From contig NC_036459.1 of the NCBI RefSeq assembly GCF_002775205.1, positions 7,075,466-7,139,465 on the forward strand: a DNA stretch of 64,000 nt, in the 5' to 3' direction. The notes beneath the pieces are model-generated. The model ran no database searches. It had not been told where the DNA came from and worked only from the letters and a program-made list of their open reading frames with translations. Shown here in pieces: positions 46,101 to 64,000 of this stretch; the stretch's first letter is position 1, and each line of letters starts with the position of its first letter. The stretch comes from Xiphophorus maculatus. Taxonomy: Eukaryota > Chordata > Actinopteri > Cyprinodontiformes > Poeciliidae. The position numbers and the translations under genes were made by a program.

Positions 46101-47609
46101 CCATTCTTTGCAAAACAGCTACACATTTGGGCTTATGTTTGGACTTGGACTAGACCATTCCATAAAGAGAATATGCTCTAATCTGGACCAGTCCAGTGTA
46201 GCTTTGGGTTTTTCGTCTCACTCTCAAGTCTAAATTCTTCTGAAAAACTGACCAACTTCCCTTTGTCTGCTGTAGAAAAGCAACCCATAGAAAACTGCAT
46301 TTATACTGAGAATAAACTAACTACACACAACTTTTTCAAGACGATTGTTTCTTTATATTTAAAATAGAGGTATCAATATCAACATTTGTGAACAAAAACA
46401 CAAAATATTACCAAATACTTTTGGTCTAGTTAGAGAAAATATCTTAATACACTTTAAATAAGACAATAATAATAACATTTCAGCAACAGATGAGCTAGTT
46501 TTAAGTAAATAATTCCTTAAAATTTATTAAAAAGTGCTAGCTCTTCTAGTACATTATCTCATACATGGAAAATGTTTTGATATATGTGAAATAATCTGCC
46601 AGTAAAACTAACTACTACATTTTTTGATCAATATTAAATAATTATTTACTATAATTATTTGCTCCTATATCTTGTAAGTTAATTTTGTCTTATTTCAAGT
46701 GTGCTAAGATATTTGCGCTGGAAACTAGACTAAAAATACTTGGTAAGATTTTGTGTTTTTGCCGAGTACGCTATATTTTTTCAGATTTTTATTGGTTAAA
46801 AATCGGGAAAACAATATCTTTTCTTTATTACTATGGGAAAGCAGATGTAACATTGCAACTTCCTGTCATATTTCTTTTATCTTTATACCTTGACGACTAT
46901 TTTATGATTAAATTAAAGTTAAATCTACTTTGATTTTAGAAACATAAGCTGAGAAAAAGATCTCCATTGCAATAATCCTAATAGAAATAGGATTTTTATT
47001 TGTTCGTATAAAATTAAACAAATTTCCAGCTCCGTTTCTTTGATTTTTCTATTTATAAGCTTCTATTTCAAATTTAAACTAAGAGTATACGCAAATACAA
47101 AAAATAGCACTGTTTTATTATTAGAAAATAACTGTAAAAATAACAGATGTGTACGTGCAGCTGGAGCCCAGGCAGCTCTAAATAACTTAGAGGAAAACGA
47201 AACTAAAGTAGCGATCATAAATCAGAGTTAGGAAACCTGCTTTGCTCCCCCTCCTCCAGGGGGTCTTTGGTGCTCTAGTGTCCCTTATATGAAAGTAGGC
47301 TGACAGGAAAGGGGGGAAGACGTGGCAAATGTCACCGGGTCCGGGAATCGAACCCTCGACGAGGACTCAAGGTCTCCAAACGTGGGTCGCGCTATCCCGT
47401 ACGCCACCACAACACGCCCGGAAACCTGCTTTGTTTGATTTTTTCTTCTTCTTCTTAAATATGACAAAAGAAACGTACCTTATATAGGGGAATATAATGT
47501 CCACATCGCCTCTAAAGAGCGCAATAATATAGGAAACGATGAAAGTGCAGGAGGACCAGACGACCAGAAACGCGGGCAGGAAGCAAAGCCCCTGCCTGAA
47601 CCAGAACAT
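43169..47609 (-). CDS. dram1: DNA damage-regulated autophagy modulator DRAM1
   Basis: DRAM1 is a six-pass lysosomal membrane protein induced by p53 that promotes autophagy. Seven exons join in phase on the minus strand: 47479-47609, 45874-45941, 45555-45697, 45268-45472, 45123-45181 (or to 45214), 43280-43372 and 43169-43207. The start MFWFRQGLCFLPAFLVVWSS, SDTGANPPESCIFGLM, TAVTPVHDFGALVFFVSGVL, and the C-terminal HIASAVCEWIVAFSFVCFF are family hallmarks. Exon 5 has two in-phase acceptors; the nearer one gives 245 residues, close to the human 238, and is preferred over the 256-residue form. DRAM2 is the alternative, but the washc3 and gnptab neighbours match human DRAM1. A SINE sits in the first intron, 60 bases downstream of the first exon. 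Confidence 0.93.
43373..45122 (-). other. dram1 intron 5, with repeat fragments
   Basis: The intron is AT-rich. It holds a short piece of the fish DNA-transposon family at 43896-43960 (CACACATCATGACGCTGCCACC) and the hAT-like fragment at 44136-44370. No further exon is visible. Confidence 0.55.
44136..44370 (-). mobile_element. hAT-like repeat fragment (GGTGTCAAACT terminus)
   Basis: Its end GGGGTCAAACTTAAGGCCC and the block TTCTGGCACATCTGGCCC, read in the opposite sense, match the copy at 59133-59380. GGGTGTCAAACT is a terminus common to vertebrate hAT MITEs. Target duplications were not found. Confidence 0.5.
46090..46290. mobile_element. Fragment of a fish DNA-transposon family
   Basis: CTTTCCACACTAACATATTTCTCC, the GACTTGGACTAGACCATTCC block and the CCAGTGTAGCTTTGGG block belong to the same widespread family as 43896 and 52300. 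It lies in dram1 intron 1, is heavily worn, and has no defined ends. Confidence 0.45.
47245..47419 (-). mobile_element. tRNA-derived SINE with a perfect 14-base target duplication
   Basis: On the minus strand the head reads GGGCGTGTTGTGGTGGCGTA, then a B box GGTTCGATTCC that fits the Pol III consensus exactly, in a T-arm-like context (CGAGGGTTCGATTCCCGGA). The A box is approximate (TGGCGTACGGG). The body ends CCCTGGAGGAGGGGGAG. Both sides carry GGAAACCTGCTTTG (47231-47244 and 47420-47433), so the insertion looks complete and not very old. It is in dram1 intron 1, in the same sense as dram1. Confidence 0.9.
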
Positions 47610-47830
47610 CTCCAGAGGTTTTCAGCGCAACCTTCAGCAAGCTTCGCTCCCTTTGAACGCGAGCAGAGGAAACACAGCCATACAGGAAGAGATGGAGCTA
47701 AATGATGGGAGTTATTGTGATATCACTTATCGGCAGACAGTCACATGCTGGGTTGAGTTAACCAGAATGAACCTGCAGGTTGTGCGCCGTCGGTGTACTG
47801 TAACCTCTTCCCCAAAGCGACTCCCTGCGG
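47610..47830 (-). promoter_or_regulatory. dram1 5' flank with an M-box-type E-box
   Basis: GTCACATGCTG at 47740-47750 lies about 130 bases upstream of the dram1 start. TCACATG is a core bound by MiT/TFE factors, which control lysosomal genes. No convincing p53 site (RRRCWWGYYY pairs) was seen nearby. The motif is short, so the call is tentative. Confidence 0.3.
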
Positions 47831-50219
47831 GCCCGCCTACACACACGAACCGTTACCACTCTCTTCTTCACTGCTTTATTTCCTTTTCACAGCCAGAGCT
47901 GCCTCTGTACAGTTTGATTCTGAAATGGCCTCACTTTGTAGCGCAACCAATAAAGTCAATCTTGAGTTAAAATTGATTTTGCGGAAATTTGCACACACAA
48001 AAAAAAAATCTTGCGGGAGGTTTCATTGTCAATTTGTCGGTTTCATGTGATTAACCAACAAAATGTAGAGTTTAAGGAAAATGACGCGCGTTTTTCCAAA
48101 GTTTTCGCAGATAATTGATCTGAAAAGTGTGGCATGCTTTTATATTTAGCCCCATTTTCTCTGCCGCCTCTTAATCCAGAGTTCTGAAACAAGGACCGGC
48201 GATATGGACCTCGAATTTTACCGCAATGTTTTGTGGTACCATTATGATGATTTTTTTTTTAACATAAATGACAGCATTTATTGCACCACAAACACAAATA
48301 TTGTTGTTGAAAAACTTTTCGATTTGAAATAAGCTTCTTCAGGAGTTTACTTGCACTTCTTATGGCATGTAGATAAAGCATCTTAGTGATTTGTTATCTC
48401 CTTTTGAAATAAATACCTGCACAAGATCAAACAAGCACATGAGTCTAGACTTGGACAGCTGACAGGAAATGCAGCTATCACATGAAATAAAAGGACAGGA
48501 TTACACAACTCAACCAGAAAGAAATTTCCTTCTGATGTGTGTTGGATGTTTCCCAATAACAATAAATGGGAAGATTGTTAAACAGAAACTAAATAGGTTT
48601 TCTGTCTTAAAACAGAAAACTGAAAGTAGTGCGCTTTAACGGTGGGAATTCCACAAATTAAAGAAATGAAACAACTGGCAGAAAACAGAAGTCCGAATTG
48701 TAAGAAACCAGCTCAGGAATTTTCAGAAATTAATCATTAATCAGCACTTTGGAGATGATGCAACTTTTCATCAAAGGTTGAGAGTAGCTGCTCTATTTTC
48801 TGTTGTTTTATTTTCCCTTAAGAGTTTTAGTGCTGGGGGATTTCAAAAGGAGAGTTTTGAGATATAAATGCGTCTAAAAATAACAGGACACAGAGTAGTG
48901 GACTGGCTCTGAGGTTCTGTTGTTGCACAAACTCATTGAAGGCCCAACTTGGCAACTCTAAAAAATAAACACGTTCTTACTCAGGCTTGATAACAGGAGG
49001 CTGAAACTAAGAAAACTCCAAACACTGGAGTATAACATTAGAAGACATAATTATTTACACTTTGCTTTTGCACATGTGCAAAATTTGACCTTACTCATGT
49101 AGATCCTGCAAGGTCATTGTGAGCAAGATTAACATTTCCTCTCATTGGGCAACAACATCAGTTGTGTTTCCTGTGCCTTTTGTTGCCCCAATGTGGTCTT
49201 AAGAAAGCTAATTTGTTGTTTAATACACAATAACACAATCGGAATTATAACAGCTGAAGATTTGACTTCATCTCAAGTTTTATCTCAGGTTTTAATACAT
49301 TTTAAAACTGCTATGACTTCAGCACTGCTCATGTTTCACAGGACATTTTAAAGAACAAGATGCTTCTGTAAAATATAAGCTAAATACATGTATATTTGTA
49401 GAGAATACAAGACAAATAGATGAAGTGACACATAAGGCTTTTAAGAAGACATTTAAGATGTTGTTTTTTGTGGCAGAATGTGTTTGATAAAGTTCAAAAA
49501 CATTTCTGCTTTTCAGTTGCTTCAACCCACAACTGTCTCGCAATGTTTGGCTGCTATCTTTTATCTGAGATGGCTTCGTCCCCTGTGACGCTGTTTTTGA
49601 GACTGTTGAGGAAAAATGATTATTTTTAGTGCTTAATACAGTTAATCTTACGGCATGTGTAAAAGGTATATTCAACACTCTTATTTTGAACAAATTTCTT
49701 TATTTTGAACAGGTTTGTGTTGAGCATTCGGGATTGGGCCAGATGAGCAGGCATTCAGACGAACAGGGGCCAAATGCAGATCTCTGAATGGGGCCTCCCG
49801 CTGTGCGGCCAGAGCACACGAGGCCATAAAATTAGCATATCCTGCAGGGCAGAATCACTGGAGCTTGGGGGAGAGAAGCCTGTTCTGTTCACAGCAGATC
49901 AAAAGCCTGCCAGAAACCAACATCTGGGATGGTGTGAAACTTAATACAACATAGAAGATTGAAACCGCTAACATTTAATTTCTAAGACATTTTTCTAAGT
50001 ATTAATACCATGTTTTTACTGAAGATTGTATTATCTCATTTTAAAACTACTAATCTAGCAAAGGATGAATGTATTTGAAAATTGTACTATCTGTGACTAT
50101 ATCAGAATCAAATGGAAATTGTTTGAATGAAAATGTTTTGTTTAGTATTAGAAAATTGCTCAGGATTTATGCTAAACGGGGTTTGTAAAGGTAACCTTTC
50201 CTTAAACCAAAATTACTGG
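47831..50219. other. Intergenic space between dram1 and gnptab
   Basis: Mostly AT-rich. A compact GC-richer block at about 49700-49930 may be a conserved non-coding element. The frame at 49319-49693 (minus, 124 codons) has no family match or splice support. No RNA gene was found. Confidence 0.5.
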
Positions 50220-50815
50220 ATGTAAGTCTCTTTGAGAATCTATGTAAGAAGAGACAACGGGAGAGACTTCGGATTTCACAGGTATCTGTGAAATCTTATC
50301 TCAGGTTTTCTGTACCCAGAATGACCGTAGAACCACAGGGGGTCAGGACGCAGCTGTTCGCTCGTTTGTTTTACCAGAGACCAGATGGCCCTTTGATATT
50401 TGCCGTAAATTAGGGGGAGTTCCTAAGTTTTTCTGATTGTCCAAGGTAGCTTCCAGTTGGTCAACTAAAGGAATGCCTTAATTGAATATATTATACAGGA
50501 AAGACACACCTTTAGTATAAGGCTTCGTGTCAGGAGTAAAAAATTCAGAGAGCTGCCACTATTTTGCTTTTTTCCATCGGCTCTCTCCAAAGACGCGTCT
50601 TTGTTATGCTTTTTGTCTGTCTTTGTCTTGTCTGTCTTTGTTTGTATAAGGTAAACAATGCATATCTCTGTACCTCTGCAGCTTTGTTGTTGATTCATGC
50701 GTTGCCTTGTATGAGATTAAACTCTGTGATTTTGTGACGTCAACGCGCAGTGTTGTTGTTTTCACTCTGGCTGCACGCCACCCGCTGAGGGCCCGGAAGA
50801 TTGAGGAAGAGAGAG
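50220..50815 (+). mobile_element. Probable solo LTR of a retrovirus-like element
   Basis: The block has the layout of an LTR: a promoter-like TATAA near 50517, a T-rich CTGTCTTTG run, an ATTAAA poly(A)-type signal near 50715, and a CRE (TGACGTCA, 50735-50742). No internal coding region of such an element lies beside it, so it would be a solo LTR and a fossil. Exact ends and target duplications were not established. Confidence 0.35.
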
Positions 50816-51502
50816 CCAAACGTTTTGTCCAAAGTTAATTTAATAAATTATTCTTCCTTAATAAGACACATTTTAAAGTTTTATAAATACTGACGCAACA
50901 TGTAATTTCAGATAACTGCCTGGCACAAAACGTTAGCTAATTAAAGCAATACAAGGCAAGAGGAAGAAGGACAAAGATGAAAAACATAAAATAAACTGAC
51001 AAAGACCTTCAAACAATGCCTATAAATCCCCCAAAATATGTTACAATGATACAATTTGAAAATAGTTATAAATTTAAAACTGATTGTGTGTAAAGAATCA
51101 AAGCAATGAAGCAGAGTCTGTAGTCTTACCTTAATAATTTGTTTAATATTTGTAAACAAATATCATTACAGCCTAAAATATGTAATTTTGAATAATAAAA
51201 AGAGAAAAAATATATTTTTTGAGAAGATGGTATCTTATAAAGCAATTTCAAAGTGACAAACATCTAATTTTGTTTACAACTAAATTAGGCTACTTGCCCT
51301 GCCAATAAATAAGAGATATATCAGCTAAAACAAAACACATTAACATTTTTGACACTTCTCATTTAGTCAATTACATTTAGGGTTGATAATTTTGGTGCAA
51401 CAAAGTACTAGCTGTAATTTGATCATTAATAATTACACATGTAATTATCCCTATGTGCAGTTCCAAAGCAAGAAAAAATAGCTGTTCAAATAAATACAGA
51501 AT

Positions 51503-51590
51503 AATTTAATTTAATTTAATTTAATTTAATTTAATTTAATTTAATTTAATTTAATTTAATTTAATTTAATTTAATTTAATTTAATTTAAT
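51503..51590. repeat. (AATTT)n pentanucleotide array, about 17 units
   Basis: An uninterrupted AATTT/TTTAA array of 88 bases, about 280 bases upstream of the gnptab start codon. A hairpin of 17-base arms follows immediately. Confidence 0.97.
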
Positions 51591-51591
51591 G

Positions 51592-51628
51592 CTACAGAGT
51601 AACAACAGACTGTTGTTACACTCTGTAG
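51592..51628. repeat. Hairpin next to the gnptab promoter
   Basis: Left arm CTACAGAGTAACAACAG (51592-51608) pairs with CTGTTGTTAC-AC-TCTGTAG (51610-51628) apart from a two-base bulge. It lies between the pentanucleotide array and the gnptab 5' region. Confidence 0.8.
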
Positions 51629-51629
51629 T

Positions 51630-51871
51630 GGCACCTTCTCCCCACTAGAGGCCAACATAGAACCTTTGCCGGAGAAGCAGCACCTCGGTTCCAGCGTCAC
51701 CGCCGCCGAAGAAGAGTGAGATGCGTTGGTTGTCATGTGCAGTCGGTCGGGCGGTCAGCTGACGCTTCCTTCTCGCTTGTGATGTTTACTTTCTTTTGTC
51801 GGTCGCTTTAACAGGCGGCTGTTTTGACTTTTTTTGAATGAATGCAGCGCTATGCTCGACCCAGGAGAGTC
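51630..51871 (+). promoter_or_regulatory. gnptab promoter and 5' untranslated region
   Basis: GC-rich sequence without TATA. It has GTCATGTGC (51731-51739), an M-box-type core, and a perfect 10-base palindrome GTCAGCTGAC at 51754-51763, close to but not the CLEAR motif GTCACGTGAC of lysosomal genes. The upstream in-frame ATG at 51842 is an alternative start. Confidence 0.45.

Positions 51872-64000
<12,129 letters not shown>

Noticed and set aside
47245-47419. A functional tRNA gene on the minus strand
   Set aside because: The B box is perfect, but the A box and acceptor stem do not form a tRNA, and the 14-base target duplications mark a retroposed SINE.
49319-49693. A 124-codon minus-strand frame between dram1 and gnptab
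   Set aside because: AT-rich translation without domains or neighbours to join.

Overview
This window is vertebrate nuclear DNA and almost certainly from a teleost fish. Genes are split into many short exons by AT-rich introns, with several fish-style MITE, SINE and LINE remnants and long simple repeats. No species can be named from the sequence. I rebuilt nine protein-coding genes by joining exons at splice sites and checking reading phase. Seven are complete in coding sequence and two run off the window ends.

Left block (1-12.5 kb): ttll1 (minus, cut by the left edge), bik (plus) and mcat (minus). This is the order and orientation I know for TTLL1-BIK-MCAT on human 22q13. bik is easily missed because its four coding exons are short; it encodes a 150-residue protein with a BH3 motif and a C-terminal membrane anchor. 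bik and mcat are tail to tail, with poly(A) signals about 30 bases apart.

Middle block (13.8-37.5 kb): a DEF6/SWAP70-family gene (minus, 12 exons, 629 residues), an intronless TSPAN6/7-like tetraspanin (minus, 362 residues), and a ten-exon zinc finger gene (minus, 937 residues). The zinc finger protein's N-terminal half resembles the TRFH-like domain of the shelterin protein TIN2 (TINF2), joined to 14 C2H2 fingers. This architecture is the most interesting object in the window.

Right block (37.8-64 kb): washc3 (plus), dram1 (minus) and gnptab (plus, cut by the right edge). This matches the WASHC3-DRAM1-GNPTAB order and orientation of human 12q23. All three products act on endosomes or lysosomes or in lysosomal enzyme sorting. 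The zinc finger gene and washc3 are head to head, 393 bases apart, around a perfect CRE.

Between and inside genes lie dispersed repeats: a piggyBac-type MITE with TTAA target sites, a hAT element with a perfect 8-base duplication, a tRNA-derived SINE with a 14-base duplication, a TA-flanked MITE, three copies of a family carrying a CTCF-like core, several copies of another DNA-transposon family, a LINE remnant, a probable solo LTR, a 335-base (TATC)n array and an (AATTT)n array. Two introns use GC instead of GT at the donor site.
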